A stretch of 64,000 nucleotides of DNA from Streptomyces aculeolatus (GCF_020400605.1 NZ_JAINRD010000029.1:40912-104911), one strand, 5' to 3'; shown: positions 39,181 to 48,100, counted from the first letter of the stretch. Numbers and translations: made by a program. Notes: generated from the letters alone by a model not told the origin.

Positions 39181-40539
39181 TCAGCTCCGCGCGAGCCGCT
39201 TGAGGAGCAGCGCGGACGACACCGGCCGGGCGCCCGCGGCGGCGACGCCGTCGGCGACCTCGCGGTCGGCGGAGACCACGACGACGGGCCGGCCGGTGGG
39301 TTCGGCCCGTACGAGCCGGCGGATCAGCTCGTCCGCGGTCTCGCCCGGCTTGCTGAACAGCACCCGCACCCCGCGCGGCGGCGCGAGCAGCACCGGCGCG
39401 GCCAGTTCCGCGCCGTCGAAAACGCACGTCACCTCCGCGCCGGTCTGCGCGGCGAGGCCGGCGAGGCCGCCGAGGAGGCGCAGGCGCTGCTTCTCCAACG
39501 GGAGTGTGGGATAGCCGGTCTTGGTGACGTTGTAGCCGTCGACGACCATGTGCGCCTGCGGCAGGGCGAGCAGTTGGTCGAGCAGCGCCGGGTCGGTGGC
39601 GGACAGGGCGCGGGCCGCCACGTCCTTCGGCGACATGGTGCCGGGCTCGACCGCGCGGACGGTGTCCGCGGGGGTCATACGGGCCGGCGGCAGGGCGAGT
39701 TCGCGGCGGAGGCCCTGGGCGGCGTCGAGGACGGTGTCGAGGAGGAGGCGTACGCGCATGTCCTCCACGCTGCGCCCCTCGCGAGCGGCCCGGCGGCTGG
39801 CCTCCAGGCCCGACTCGGCCTCGGAGAGGCGCGCGCGCAGCCGGCGGGCCTCGCTCTCGGCGGCGGCCAGCTGCGCGGCGGCGTCCTCGCGCGCCGCGGC
39901 GCCCTCCTGCTGGAGCTTGCGCACGGCGGCCTCGCCGCGCTTGACGTCGCTGAGCGCGCTGCGCAGCCGGCGGTGCAGGCCCTCGTTCTCGCGCCGCAGC
40001 GCCTCCAGTTCGTGCCGCGTGCGCTCCGACTCGCCGCGGGCGGCGGCGCGGGCCTCGGCCAGCTCCGTACGCAGCCGGGCCAGCTCGCGGGCGGCCTCCT
40101 CGCCGGCCCGCTCGGCGCCGGCGCGCTGCTCCTCCTCGCCGGCGGCGGCGATGAGCTTGACCCAGCCCGGCGGCCGCAGCAAGTACGCGAGCGCCGCGAC
40201 GTCGACGGGCTCGGCGGCGGCCGGCGGGCTGCCGCCGCGCAGCGCGGCGGTCAGCTCGGGCTGGAGTTCCGCGGCGCGACCGGCGATGCGCTCGCGGAAG
40301 CCGGCGTCGCTCTCCAGGGCGGCGGCGATCGCGTTGCCGGCGAGCTTGACGCGGCGGGACGGGGTGAACCGGGCGTACTGCCGCAGCTGCGGGGGCAGCT
40401 CGGCGACGGTCAGTCCGCCGAAGGACTCGTCGGCCAGCATGACGATCCGGCGGCGCACCCCCTCGGGCAGCGGGCCGTCGAGCACCTCGGCCGCGTCCTC
40501 CTCGGAGGAGACGCCCGGGCTTTCTCTCGGCTCCACCAC
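39181..40539 (-). CDS. NYN/PIN-like domain protein with coiled coil (YacP-related)
   Basis: The 452-aa product has a helical N-terminal region (residues 1-130), a long Ala/Arg/Glu-rich coiled coil (about 135-265) and a C-terminal NYN domain (about 325-452). In that domain HMVVDGYNVTKTGYP holds the first Asp and Asn, VTCVFDGAE the second acidic site, and VVVSADREVADGVA the third, the arrangement of metal-dependent RNases such as Rae1/YacP. GTG at 40539 is the start. It diverges from the RAM-domain gene. A role in RNA or ribosome-linked mRNA decay is inferred from the family. Confidence 0.87.
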   Translation of the reverse strand: MVEPRESPGVSSEEDAAEVLDGPLPEGVRRRIVMLADESFGGLTVAELPPQLRQYARFTPSRRVKLAGNAIAAALESDAGFRERIAGRAAELQPELTAALRGGSPPAAAEPVDVAALAYLLRPPGWVKLIAAAGEEEQRAGAERAGEEAARELARLRTELAEARAAARGESERTRHELEALRRENEGLHRRLRSALSDVKRGEAAVRKLQQEGAAAREDAAAQLAAAESEARRLRARLSEAESGLEASRRAAREGRSVEDMRVRLLLDTVLDAAQGLRRELALPPARMTPADTVRAVEPGTMSPKDVAARALSATDPALLDQLLALPQAHMVVDGYNVTKTGYPTLPLEKQRLRLLGGLAGLAAQTGAEVTCVFDGAELAAPVLLAPPRGVRVLFSKPGETADELIRRLVRAEPTGRPVVVVSADREVADGVAAAGARPVSSALLLKRLARS

Positions 40540-40674
40540 CGGTCACCCTTCCGCCACAGCGATCCCCGCGGCTTCGGCCGGGCCGTCCGGCGCCGGCGCC
40601 GGCCCGGCGCACCGACCGTCGTCGCAGGCCGTGCCCCCACCCTACGACCTGGAGCGAGGTCTTAGGCAGACAGA

Positions 40675-40680
40675 TAGAGT
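40675..40680 (+). promoter_or_regulatory. -10 box TAGAGT upstream of the Lrp-type gene
   Basis: TAGAGT lies 37 nt before the ATG at 40718 and fits TAnnnT. No clear -35 is seen. Confidence 0.35.
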
Positions 40681-40717
40681 GAGCGCCGCACGCGGGTCCG
40701 AGAGGGAGAGCGAACAC

Positions 40718-40999
40718 ATGATCACTGCGATCGTTCTGATCAACACCGACGTGGACCGCATTCCCGAGATCGCGGAGTCGATCGCCGCGATCGACGGGGT
40801 CAGCGAGGTGTACTCGGTCACGGGGGCGCACGACCTGATCGCCATCGTCCGCGTCGCGCGCCACGACGATCTGGCCGACGTGATCCCGGGCCGGATCAGC
40901 AAGGTCCCGGGCGTGGCGGCCACGGAGACGCACATCTCCTTCCGCACGTACTCGCAGCACGACCTGGAGGCCGCGTTCGCGATCGGCCTGGAGGAGTAG
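40718..40999 (+). CDS. Lrp/AsnC ligand-binding (RAM) domain protein without HTH
   Basis: The 93-aa product is only the RAM effector domain of Lrp/AsnC proteins: MITAIVLINTDVDRIPEIAE, a central AAIDGVSEVYSVTGAHDLIA and ETHISFRTYSQHDLE. The N-terminal helix-turn-helix of full regulators is absent and there is no room for it, because the ATG has GGGAGAG upstream and a promoter-like element beyond. Such proteins may sense amino acids and modulate full-length Lrp proteins by hetero-oligomerisation; this is known for the family but not for this member. Confidence 0.92.
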   Translation: MITAIVLINTDVDRIPEIAESIAAIDGVSEVYSVTGAHDLIAIVRVARHDDLADVIPGRISKVPGVAATETHISFRTYSQHDLEAAFAIGLEE

Positions 41000-41035
41000 G
41001 CCGCGGTGGCACGCCCCGGGCCCAGATGAAGAATC

Positions 41036-41053
41036 TCTCATCCGCCCTTCACG
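41036..41053 (+). promoter_or_regulatory. 11-bp direct repeat, candidate response-regulator site (TCS operon)
   Basis: TCA triplets at 41038 and 41049 lie in CTCATC-N5-TTCAC, an 11-bp periodic direct repeat typical of OmpR-family sites. It lies about 35 bp before the small secreted protein gene that opens the two-component operon. A near-identical layout recurs before the transporter gene at 43577-43592. Confidence 0.5.
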
Positions 41054-41087
41054 CTGCGCAGCGCCCGCCGGCCGCAGCCTCGAAGGC

Positions 41088-41414
41088 ATGGCTTTCTCGA
41101 AGCGCATGGCCGCACTGACCGCCGTGGTGGCGATCCCGCTGGGCGTCGCCGCGACCAGCTACGCCCTGACCGACGACCCGGAGGACCCCACTCCGCCCGC
41201 CCGGGTGGAGATGGAGGGCGGCACGTCCCCGCCCGCGGACTCCACCGCGCCCGCGCCCGGGAGTTCGCCGGGCAAGGACCGGGAAGAGGTCTCGCCGCCG
41301 CCGGTACGCGACGGGCCCACCACCGATCCGTCGGGCAGCGCCGACGACGACGGGGACGACACCGGGGACGACTCCGGCGGCGGCAACGACGATGACGACG
41401 AGCTCGACGACTGA
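41088..41414 (+). CDS. Small secreted acidic protein upstream of a sensor kinase
   Basis: The 108-aa product has a signal peptide (MAFSKRMAALTAVVAIPLGV, cleavage near ATSYA) and a disordered Pro/Ser/Glu-rich mature part ending in a strongly acidic Asp/Gly tail. No domain is recognised. It ends 3 bp before the sensor kinase start, so it is the first gene of the two-component operon. It might be a periplasmic ligand or accessory for the kinase, or bind divalent cations through its Asp-rich tail; both are inference. Confidence 0.82.
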   Translation: MAFSKRMAALTAVVAIPLGVAATSYALTDDPEDPTPPARVEMEGGTSPPADSTAPAPGSSPGKDREEVSPPPVRDGPTTDPSGSADDDGDDTGDDSGGGNDDDDELDD

Positions 41415-41417
41415 CCG

Positions 41418-42833
41418 ATGATCTCCGCGCGTGCCCGCATCCTTCTCCTGCTGCTGGTGGTGATGACGGCTGCCCTCGCCGCCGTCGCCGGCACCACGCG
41501 CTCCATCCTGCTGCGCGACCTGGAGCAGCGGGTCGACCGGCTGCTGGCGCAGGAGACGCGGGAGTTCGCCAGCCTCTACGAGCGGGGCGTCGACCCCGAG
41601 ACCGGCCGGCCCTTCGCCGACCCGGCGCGGCTGCTGACCGTCTTCCTGGAGCGGCAGTACGCCGACCCGGACGAGGAGCTGCTCGGCCTGGTGCGCCAGC
41701 CCGGCCAGGGGCCGCGGCAGCTCGTCCAGCCCCGGGACCTGACGATGTCCCGGCCGCTGGAGGACGACGGCGCGGGCCGCCGGGCGATCTTCGCGTCCGA
41801 CGACCGCACGGGCTCCCTCGACCGGGCCTCGGGCGAGGTCCGGTGGGCCAAGGTCGGCATCGGCGCGAAGGCCGAGCCGGACGCGGCGGCGTTCGTGGTC
41901 GCCATCCACACCGAGCGCGAACGCGAGCAGGTGAGCGACGTGTTCGTCATCATGCTGATCATCTCGGCGATGGCGCTGGTGGTCGTCAGCGCCATCGGCT
42001 GGGCGGTGGCGGGCCGCATCCTGGCGCCCGTACGGCTCGTGGGCCGGACCGCCGCGCAGCTGACGGAGCAGGACCTGACCCGGCGGATCCCGGTGCGCGG
42101 GCGCGCCGACCGGGACGAGACGGCGGCGCTGGCGGCGACGTTCAACGCCATGCTGGACCGGCTGGAGCGGGCGTTCGCCGCCCAGCGGGAGTTCGTCGAC
42201 GACGCCGGGCACGAGCTGCGGACGCCGATCACCATCGTGCGCGGGCATCTGGAGCTGATGGGCGAGGACCCGGCGGAGCGCGAGGAGACGCTGCGGCTGG
42301 TCACCGACGAGCTGGACCGGATGACCCGGATCGTGGAGGACCTGCTGCTGCTCGCCAAGGCCGAGCGGCCGGACTTCGTCGACCCGGAGCCGGTGCAGCT
42401 GGCGGAGCTGACCGCCGACGTGTTCGTCAAGGCCAGGACGCTGGGCGAGCGGGACTGGGAGCTGAGCGAGGTCGCCGAGGGCGAGATGCGCCTCGACCCG
42501 CAGCGTGTCACGCAGGCCATGGTGCAGCTCGCCCAGAACGCGGTGCAGCACACCGCGCCCGGCGGGCGCATCCGCATCGGCTCGCGGGCCGCGGAGGGGC
42601 GGGTCGAGCTGTACGTCGCCGACAGCGGCCCCGGCATCCCGCCGCAGGACGCCGACCTCATCTTCGAACGCTTCCGCCGCGGCACCGCGCGCCGCGGCTC
42701 CCGCGGCGGCGGCGCGGGCCTGGGCCTGGCCATCGTCAAGGCCATCGCCGAGGGCCACCGCGGCCGCGTCGGACTCGGCCCCACCGAGGGCGGCGGGGCC
42801 ACCTTCACTCTCATCCTTCAGGAAGGTCTGTGA
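41418..42833 (+). CDS. Sensor histidine kinase (HAMP type)
   Basis: The 471-aa kinase has two membrane helices (about residues 7-28 and 173-198) flanking a sensor domain of about 145 residues outside the membrane. HAMP follows (AGRILAPVRLVGRTAAQLTE), then HisKA with the phospho-His in FVDDAGHELRTPITIVRGH, and HATPase with LAQNAVQHTAPGG, ADSGPGIPPQDADLIFERF and GAGLGLAIVKAIAEGH. The stop overlaps the regulator start by 1 bp (TGATG). It matches the SCO2142-like kinase. Signal unknown. Confidence 0.94.
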   Translation: MISARARILLLLLVVMTAALAAVAGTTRSILLRDLEQRVDRLLAQETREFASLYERGVDPETGRPFADPARLLTVFLERQYADPDEELLGLVRQPGQGPRQLVQPRDLTMSRPLEDDGAGRRAIFASDDRTGSLDRASGEVRWAKVGIGAKAEPDAAAFVVAIHTEREREQVSDVFVIMLIISAMALVVVSAIGWAVAGRILAPVRLVGRTAAQLTEQDLTRRIPVRGRADRDETAALAATFNAMLDRLERAFAAQREFVDDAGHELRTPITIVRGHLELMGEDPAEREETLRLVTDELDRMTRIVEDLLLLAKAERPDFVDPEPVQLAELTADVFVKARTLGERDWELSEVAEGEMRLDPQRVTQAMVQLAQNAVQHTAPGGRIRIGSRAAEGRVELYVADSGPGIPPQDADLIFERFRRGTARRGSRGGGAGLGLAIVKAIAEGHRGRVGLGPTEGGGATFTLILQEGL

Positions 42834-43525
42834 TGAACCGGATTCTCATCGCCGAGGACGAGGAACGCATCGCCTCCTTCGTGGAGAAGGGGCTGCGCGC
42901 CAACGGCTTCACCACCACCGTCGCCGCGGACGGCGACACCGCGTACGAGTTCGCCCTCACCGGCGGCTTCGACCTGGTCGTCCTCGACATCGGGCTGCCG
43001 GGCCGGGACGGCTTCACGGTGCTGCGCCAGCTGCGCGAGGCGCGCTCGACGGTGCCGGTGATCGTGCTCACCGCGCGGGCGTCGGTCACCGACACCGTCG
43101 CCGGGCTCGAAGGCGGCGCCGACGATTACATGACCAAGCCGTTCCGCTTCGAGGAGCTGCTCGCCCGGGTCCGGCTGCGGCTGCGTACCGCCGCGCGGGC
43201 ACCGGAGGTCACGGTGCTGCGCAGCGGCGACCTCTCGCTCGACCTGCGGACGCGCCGGGCGCAGGCGGGCGGGCGCATGGTGGACCTGACGGCCCGCGAG
43301 TTCGTGCTCCTGGAGCTCTTCCTGCGCCACCCCGGGCAGGTGCTCTCGCGCGAGCAGATCCTCTCCCACGTGTGGGGCTACGACTTCGACCCGGGCTCCA
43401 ACATCGTGGACGTCTACGTCCGGGCGCTGCGCAAGAAGATGGGCGCCGAGCGGGTGGAGACCGTACGCGGCATGGGCTACCGGCTGCCCGCCCGCCGCCC
43501 GGATGAACCGGAGCCGTCATACTGA
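42833..43525 (+). CDS. OmpR-family response regulator
   Basis: The 230-aa regulator has a receiver (residues 1-115: ILIAEDEERI, phospho-Asp in LVVLDIGLPGRDG, Thr in VIVLTARA, Lys in YMTKPF) and a winged-helix output (about 130-222: VDLTAREFVLLELFLRHPGQ, GYDFDPGSNIVDVYVRALRK, VRGMGYRL). Its ATG shares a base with the kinase stop, so the two are translationally coupled. Likely binding sites are the 11-bp direct repeats at 41036 and 43577, implying autoregulation and control of the transporter and glycerate kinase genes. Confidence 0.95.
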   Translation: MNRILIAEDEERIASFVEKGLRANGFTTTVAADGDTAYEFALTGGFDLVVLDIGLPGRDGFTVLRQLREARSTVPVIVLTARASVTDTVAGLEGGADDYMTKPFRFEELLARVRLRLRTAARAPEVTVLRSGDLSLDLRTRRAQAGGRMVDLTAREFVLLELFLRHPGQVLSREQILSHVWGYDFDPGSNIVDVYVRALRKKMGAERVETVRGMGYRLPARRPDEPEPSY

Positions 43526-43576
43526 CACCCTTTCGGGTGACACCCGGGTAAAAGGTGAAATCTCCTTAATCTTCGG

Positions 43577-43592
43577 CTCATCAAGGGCTCAC
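43577..43592 (+). promoter_or_regulatory. 11-bp direct repeat, candidate response-regulator site (transporter operon)
   Basis: CTCATC-N5-CTCAC has TCA triplets at 43578 and 43589, 11 bp apart, 24 bp before the GTG at 43616. It mirrors the element at 41036, including a preceding aatct-like sequence. Confidence 0.5.
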
Positions 43593-43615
43593 CGCCGCCG
43601 TCGAGGCTCTTTCCT

Positions 43616-45040
43616 GTGAGCCTCTCCCTGCGCCAGACCGCGACCTTGTGCGTGGCCCTCAGCATCTGCGCCCTGCTGGCCGTCCCGGGCAACGCCCCCG
43701 GGCTGACCACCGACGGGCGCCTGACCCTGGCCGTGTTCGCCCTGGCGACCTGCGCCTGGATCGGCACGCCGATCGACGACACGTTCATCGCGCTGGGCGC
43801 GGGGCTCGCGCTCGTCGTCACCGGGGTGCTGGACAGCGAGACGCTGTTCGGCACCCTGGGCGACGAGACCGTGTGGCTGCTGATCTGCGCGTTCGTGCTC
43901 GCGGCCGCCGTCGCCGGTACGGGCCTGGCGGGCCGGGCGGCGGCGTTCCTGGTCACCGGGGCGCGCTCCGTACGGCAGTTGGTGCACCTGACGACGGCGG
44001 CGCTGGTCGTCACCGCCTTCGCCGTGCCGGCCACCTCCGGCCGCGCCGCGCTCGCGCTACCGGTGTTCCTCGCCCTGGCCAAGGCGCTCGGCGAGCGGAA
44101 GCGGCTGGTGGTGATGCTGGCACTGCTCTTCCCCACCGTCATCCTGCTCTCCGCGGTGGCGACCCTCATCGGCGCCGGGGCGCACCTGATCACGGTGTCG
44201 GTGCTGTGGGAGGCGACCGGGGAGCAGATCGGCTTCACCGAGTGGCTGCTGCTCGGGCTGCCGCTGGCGATCGCCACCGCCCATCTCGCCGCCGAGGTGG
44301 TGCTGCTGACGACGACGAAGCGCGCGGACCGCAGGGGCCCGGTCCACCTGACCGCCGAGCAGATCCAGGAGCACACCGAACAGCCGGTCACCGGGCCGCT
44401 GTCGCAGGCCGAGGCGCGCTGCGCGCTGCTGCTCGGCACCGTGGTGGTGCTGTGGTGCAGCGAGCCGCTGCACCGGGTGCCGCCGGCGGTCGTGGCGCTG
44501 ATCGGCGCGGTGGTCGCGGCGTCGCCGGCGATCGGGACCGTACGGCTGAAGGACGCGCTGAAGACGGTGCCGTGGTCGCTGCTGCTGTTCATGGCGGCGA
44601 CGATGGCGATGGGCATCGCGCTGTCGGAGTCGAGGGCCGCCGCGTGGCTGGTCTCCGGGCTCCCGGGCGGCTCGTCGGTGCCGGCGTGGGCGTTCCTCGC
44701 CGGGGTGGTCGCCGTGAGCACCGCCGCGCATCTCGTGCTGCAGTCCCGCTCCGCGCGCTCCAGCGTGCTCGTGCCGCTGGTCATCGCCGCGGCGCTGGCC
44801 GCCGGCGTCAACCCGGTGGCCGCCGCGCTGGCGTCGACGGCGGCGGCCGGCTTCTGCCAGACGCTGCCGGCGTCCGCCAAGCCCGTCGCGCTCTTCTCGG
44901 ACATACCCGGCGTGGCCACGTACACGCCGCGGGACCTGCTGCGTACGGCCGCGGTGCTGGCCCCGCTGACGGCGGCGCTGGTGCTGCTGTTCGCCCTCGC
45001 GGTCTGGCCGCTGCTCGGCGTGCCCGTCCTGGACCGCTGA
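43616..45040 (+). CDS. SLC13/ArsB-superfamily carboxylate transporter
   Basis: The 474-aa protein has about 12 hydrophobic segments, with a polar cytoplasmic loop near residues 235-260 (KRADRRGPVHLTAEQIQEHT) in the middle, dividing it into two halves. Such two-half architecture is typical of the ion transporter superfamily of divalent-anion:Na+ symporters. Conserved-looking VPATSGRAALALPVFLALA and VLQSRSARSSVLVPLVIAA could be the paired substrate loops. The GTG at 43616 has no obvious AGGAG. It precedes glycerate kinase by 69 bp, so glycerate, a C4-dicarboxylate or a related acid is the inferred substrate. Confidence 0.85.
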   Translation: MSLSLRQTATLCVALSICALLAVPGNAPGLTTDGRLTLAVFALATCAWIGTPIDDTFIALGAGLALVVTGVLDSETLFGTLGDETVWLLICAFVLAAAVAGTGLAGRAAAFLVTGARSVRQLVHLTTAALVVTAFAVPATSGRAALALPVFLALAKALGERKRLVVMLALLFPTVILLSAVATLIGAGAHLITVSVLWEATGEQIGFTEWLLLGLPLAIATAHLAAEVVLLTTTKRADRRGPVHLTAEQIQEHTEQPVTGPLSQAEARCALLLGTVVVLWCSEPLHRVPPAVVALIGAVVAASPAIGTVRLKDALKTVPWSLLLFMAATMAMGIALSESRAAAWLVSGLPGGSSVPAWAFLAGVVAVSTAAHLVLQSRSARSSVLVPLVIAAALAAGVNPVAAALASTAAAGFCQTLPASAKPVALFSDIPGVATYTPRDLLRTAAVLAPLTAALVLLFALAVWPLLGVPVLDR

Positions 45041-45109
45041 ACCGCCGGCCGCCCGCCGACCCGCCCGCCGCCGACCCCTCGTACACCCCTCCGACCCTCA
45101 GGAGACCTC

Positions 45110-46360
45110 ATGCTCGACCGCGTCGTCGTCGCCCCCAGCGGCTTCAAGGAGTCCCTGTCCGCCGAGGCCGCCGCCGAGGCCATCGCCGAAGGCGTCGGCC
45201 GGGTGCTGCCCGACGCCGCGGTCGACCTGATCCCGCTCGTCGACGGCGGCGAGGGCACGGCGCAGGCCCTGACCGCCGCCACCGGCGGGCGGCTCGTCCC
45301 GCTCGCCGCCACCGGGCCGGTCGGCGACCGGCTGGAGACGCACTTCGGGCTCCTCGGCGACGGCACGACGGCGGTGGTGGAGATGGCGGCCGTCGCGGGC
45401 CTCGCCCTCGTCCCCCGCCCCCGGCGCGACCCGGGCGGCACGACGACGTACGGGGTCGGCGAGCTGATCCGCGCCGCGCTCGACCACGGTGTGCGGCGCA
45501 TCATCGTCGGCTGCGGCGACTCCGGCACCTCCGACGGCGGCGCCGGCGCCCTGACCGCCCTGGGCGCCCGGCTGTTCGACGCCGACGGGCGCGATCTCGC
45601 CCCCGGCGGCACCGCCCTGGCCCGCCTCGCGCGCATCGACGCCTCGGGGCTCGACCCGCGGCTCGCCGGGACGGAGCTGCTGGTGGCCTGCAACCCGTAC
45701 AACGTGCTGTGCGGCCCGCGCGGCGTCGCCCGCGTCTTCGGCCCGCAGAAAGGCGCCTCCCCGCGGCAGGTAGAGGAGCTGGCCGCCGCCCTCGACCGCT
45801 GGGCCGGCGTCCTCGCCCGGGACCTCCCGGCCCCCGGCACGGACCTGCGCCTGGGCGCCGGTACCGGCGCCTCCGGCGGCCTCGGCGCGGGCCTCGCGGC
45901 GGTCGGCGCCCGCCTCCTGCCGCGCTTCGACGTGCTCCTCGGCCACCTCGACCTCGACGCCCGGCTGGCCGCCGCCGACCTGGTCATCACCGCGGAGGGC
46001 GCCCTCGACCACCAGACGCCCCGCGGCAAGGTGCCCGCGGAGGTGGCGCGCCGCGCGAAGCTCCACGGCCGCCCCGTCCTGGCGCTCGCCGGCACCCTCG
46101 GCGAGGGCGCGCACGAGGTCCACGGCACCGGCGTCGACGCCTACGGGACCATCATCCCCGGCCCGATGGCGCTGCCCGAAGCGCTGCTGCACGCCCGGGA
46201 GTTCCTGGCGGACGCGGCCGAGCGGACGCTGCGGATGGTGCTGATCGGCGCGATGGCCGTGCGGCCGGCGCCCGAGCCGGTGAGGACGGCGGAGGGGCGC
46301 TCGACCGGCGGTCGCGGGCGGGACGGAGGGGGCGGGGGCGCGCCCGCAGCGCGGGGATGA
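45110..46360 (+). CDS. Glycerate kinase
   Basis: The 416-aa GlxK/GarK-type enzyme phosphorylates glycerate. Family blocks: VVVAPSGFKESLSAEAAAEA, DLIPLVDGGEGTAQAL, IIVGCGDSGTSDGGAGALTA, CNPYNVLCGPRGVARVFGPQ, DLVITAEGALDHQTPRGKVP and the C-terminal TIIPGPMALPEAL. AGGAG precedes the ATG at 45110. The last 50 residues after AMAVRPAPE are low-complexity Arg/Gly and extend beyond the family. With the transporter upstream it forms an uptake-and-phosphorylation unit. Mtb Rv2205c is a glycerate kinase in the same broader neighbourhood. Confidence 0.93.
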   Translation: MLDRVVVAPSGFKESLSAEAAAEAIAEGVGRVLPDAAVDLIPLVDGGEGTAQALTAATGGRLVPLAATGPVGDRLETHFGLLGDGTTAVVEMAAVAGLALVPRPRRDPGGTTTYGVGELIRAALDHGVRRIIVGCGDSGTSDGGAGALTALGARLFDADGRDLAPGGTALARLARIDASGLDPRLAGTELLVACNPYNVLCGPRGVARVFGPQKGASPRQVEELAAALDRWAGVLARDLPAPGTDLRLGAGTGASGGLGAGLAAVGARLLPRFDVLLGHLDLDARLAAADLVITAEGALDHQTPRGKVPAEVARRAKLHGRPVLALAGTLGEGAHEVHGTGVDAYGTIIPGPMALPEALLHAREFLADAAERTLRMVLIGAMAVRPAPEPVRTAEGRSTGGRGRDGGGGGAPAARG

Positions 46361-46484
46361 GCAGCGATGGCGGCCGGAAGTGTCGGTGCCGCGCGAGGAC
46401 GTGCCCCCGGTCCCGTCCCCGGCCAGCAGCCGGAAGCAAGCGCACCGGCCGGCAGCCGGACCCGGCCGGCAGCCGCCCGCGGGG

Positions 46485-47867
46485 TCAGGCCGCGGTCGCG
46501 GTCCGGTCCTCGCCGGAGGCGGGTACGCAGCGGCCGTCCACCGTGCGGTACGACCACCGCGCCCCGTCGCGCACCAGCGACCCGAGCGCCGCCAGGAACC
46601 GGTCCACGTGCTCGTCCGGCGTCCCCGCCCCGAAGCTCACCCGCACCGCGTTCAGCGGCCGCTCCGCGTCCCCCGCGCCGCCCCCGCACTCCGCCGACTC
46701 GCCGGCCTCGCCGAGCAGTGCCCGTACCAGCGGGTGCGCGCAGAACAGCCCGTCCCGCACCCCGATCCCGTGCTCCGCCGACAGCGCCGCCGCCAGGTGC
46801 GAGCTGCTCCAGCCGTCGACCACGAACGAGATCACCCCCACCCGCGCCGCGTCCGCGCCGAACAGCGACAGCACCCGCACCCCCGGCAGCGCCGCGAGCC
46901 CGTCGAGGACCCGCGCCACCAGCGCCCGCTCCCGCGCCACCAGCGCGTCGAATCCGGCCTCCGCCAGCGCCTTGCACGCCGACGCGATGGCGTACGCGCC
47001 GATGACGTTCGGCGACCCCGCCTCGTGCCGCGCCGCCGTCGTCTGCCACTCGACGTCCACTCCCCCGCCCTCGGCCCGCAGCACCCGCCGGCTGGCGCCG
47101 CCGCCCGCGAGGTACGGCGGCGCGGCCCGGAGCCAGTCCGCCCGGCCGGCGAGCACCCCGGCGCCGAAGGGCGCGTACAGCTTGTGCCCGGAGAACGCGA
47201 CCCAGTCCACGCCCAGTTCGGCCACGTCCACCGGGTGGTGCGGCGCCAGCTGCGCCGCGTCGAGGACCAGCCGCGCCCCGTGCCGGTGCGCGGCCGCCGT
47301 CAGCTCCCGTACGGGCCACAGCTCGCCGGTCACGTTCGAGGCGCCGGTGACGCACACCAGCGCGGGGCCGTCGCCGACCCGCGCGGCGAGCGCGGAGTCC
47401 AGCGCCGCGACGGCCTGCCCGGGGCTGCTCGGCGCGGCGAGCACGGTGACGCGGCCGGCCGCGGACCCGGTGTGCTGCCAGGGCAGCAGGGCGGCGTGGT
47501 GCTCGGTCTCGAAGACGTAGACCTCGGTCCCCGGCGGCAGCGCGGTCGCCAGCAGGTTGAGCGAGTCGGTGGTGGAGCGGGTGAAGACGACCTGGTCGTC
47601 GGGGCGGCAGCCGAGGAACCCGGCGACCGTCGCGCGGCTGGACTCGAACAGCTCGGTGGACAGCTGCGACAGGTAGCCGGCGCCGCGGTGCACGCTGCCG
47701 TAGTACGGCGCGTAGGCGGCGACGTCGTCCCAGACGCGCTGGAGCGCCGGGGCGCTGGCGGCGTAGTCCAGGGCGGCGTATTCGGCGTCGCCGCCGGTGA
47801 CGAGCGGGGCGCGGACCTCGCGGCCGAGGACGGGCAGACAGGCGGAGGCGAGCGTGGACGCGGACAT
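46485..47867 (-). CDS. Class V aminotransferase, cysteine-desulfurase-like PLP enzyme
   Basis: The 460-aa PLP enzyme has LDYAASAPALQRVWDDV, GSVHRGAGYLSQ, VFTRSTTDSLNLLA, ETEHHAALLPW, LVLDAAQLAPHHPVDV and the Schiff-base Lys in DWVAFSGHKLYAPFG. Near the C-terminus GLFCAHPLVRALLG places a Cys where SufS-type desulfurases have their active-site Cys. GGGAG precedes the ATG at 47867. A SAM-IV riboswitch lies upstream, so its expression responds to S-adenosylmethionine; a role in sulfur or methionine metabolism follows, but the exact reaction (desulfurase or lyase) cannot be told. Confidence 0.88.
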   Translation of the reverse strand: MSASTLASACLPVLGREVRAPLVTGGDAEYAALDYAASAPALQRVWDDVAAYAPYYGSVHRGAGYLSQLSTELFESSRATVAGFLGCRPDDQVVFTRSTTDSLNLLATALPPGTEVYVFETEHHAALLPWQHTGSAAGRVTVLAAPSSPGQAVAALDSALAARVGDGPALVCVTGASNVTGELWPVRELTAAAHRHGARLVLDAAQLAPHHPVDVAELGVDWVAFSGHKLYAPFGAGVLAGRADWLRAAPPYLAGGGASRRVLRAEGGGVDVEWQTTAARHEAGSPNVIGAYAIASACKALAEAGFDALVARERALVARVLDGLAALPGVRVLSLFGADAARVGVISFVVDGWSSSHLAAALSAEHGIGVRDGLFCAHPLVRALLGEAGESAECGGGAGDAERPLNAVRVSFGAGTPDEHVDRFLAALGSLVRDGARWSYRTVDGRCVPASGEDRTATAA

Positions 47868-48051
47868 GCGTAACTCCCGTGAGCAGGCGTGGAGATGCGG
47901 GGTGGAGACGGGCCCGTACGGCCCGGAAGAGACGCGCGCGCCGCCTGCCGGAGCCCGGCCGGGGGAAAGCCCGGCGGGAATTCGGTGGGACCCGGTGCGG
48001 AACAGCGGGACAGCGGGACGGTGCGCGCAGCGGCGGCGGGGCGGATGGCCC
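47868..48051 (-). other. Leader region between the hexapeptide ORF and the PLP enzyme
   Basis: About 184 bp without a gene. It holds the GGGAG ribosome site of the PLP enzyme near 47877. I see no further hairpin of note. Confidence 0.5.
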
Positions 48052-48072
48052 CTAGCGCATTCGCTTGCTCAC
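48052..48072 (-). CDS. Hexapeptide ORF MSKRMR after the SAM-IV riboswitch
   Basis: GTG at 48072 starts a 6-codon ORF (Met-Ser-Lys-Arg-Met-Arg, stop TAG) with GAGGGAG seven bases upstream. It begins about 45 nt past the riboswitch core and lies 184 bp before the PLP enzyme. Ribosome-site quality is high for such a tiny ORF. It could be a leader whose translation links the riboswitch to downstream expression, or chance. Confidence 0.4.
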   Translation of the reverse strand: MSKRMR

Positions 48073-48100
48073 GGCGGTACTCCCTCGGCCGACCAGGACC

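Noticed and set aside
43648..47520. Plus-strand open frame of about 1290 codons
   Set aside because: It overlaps the transporter, glycerate kinase and PLP enzyme in a wrong frame and has no recognisable domain.
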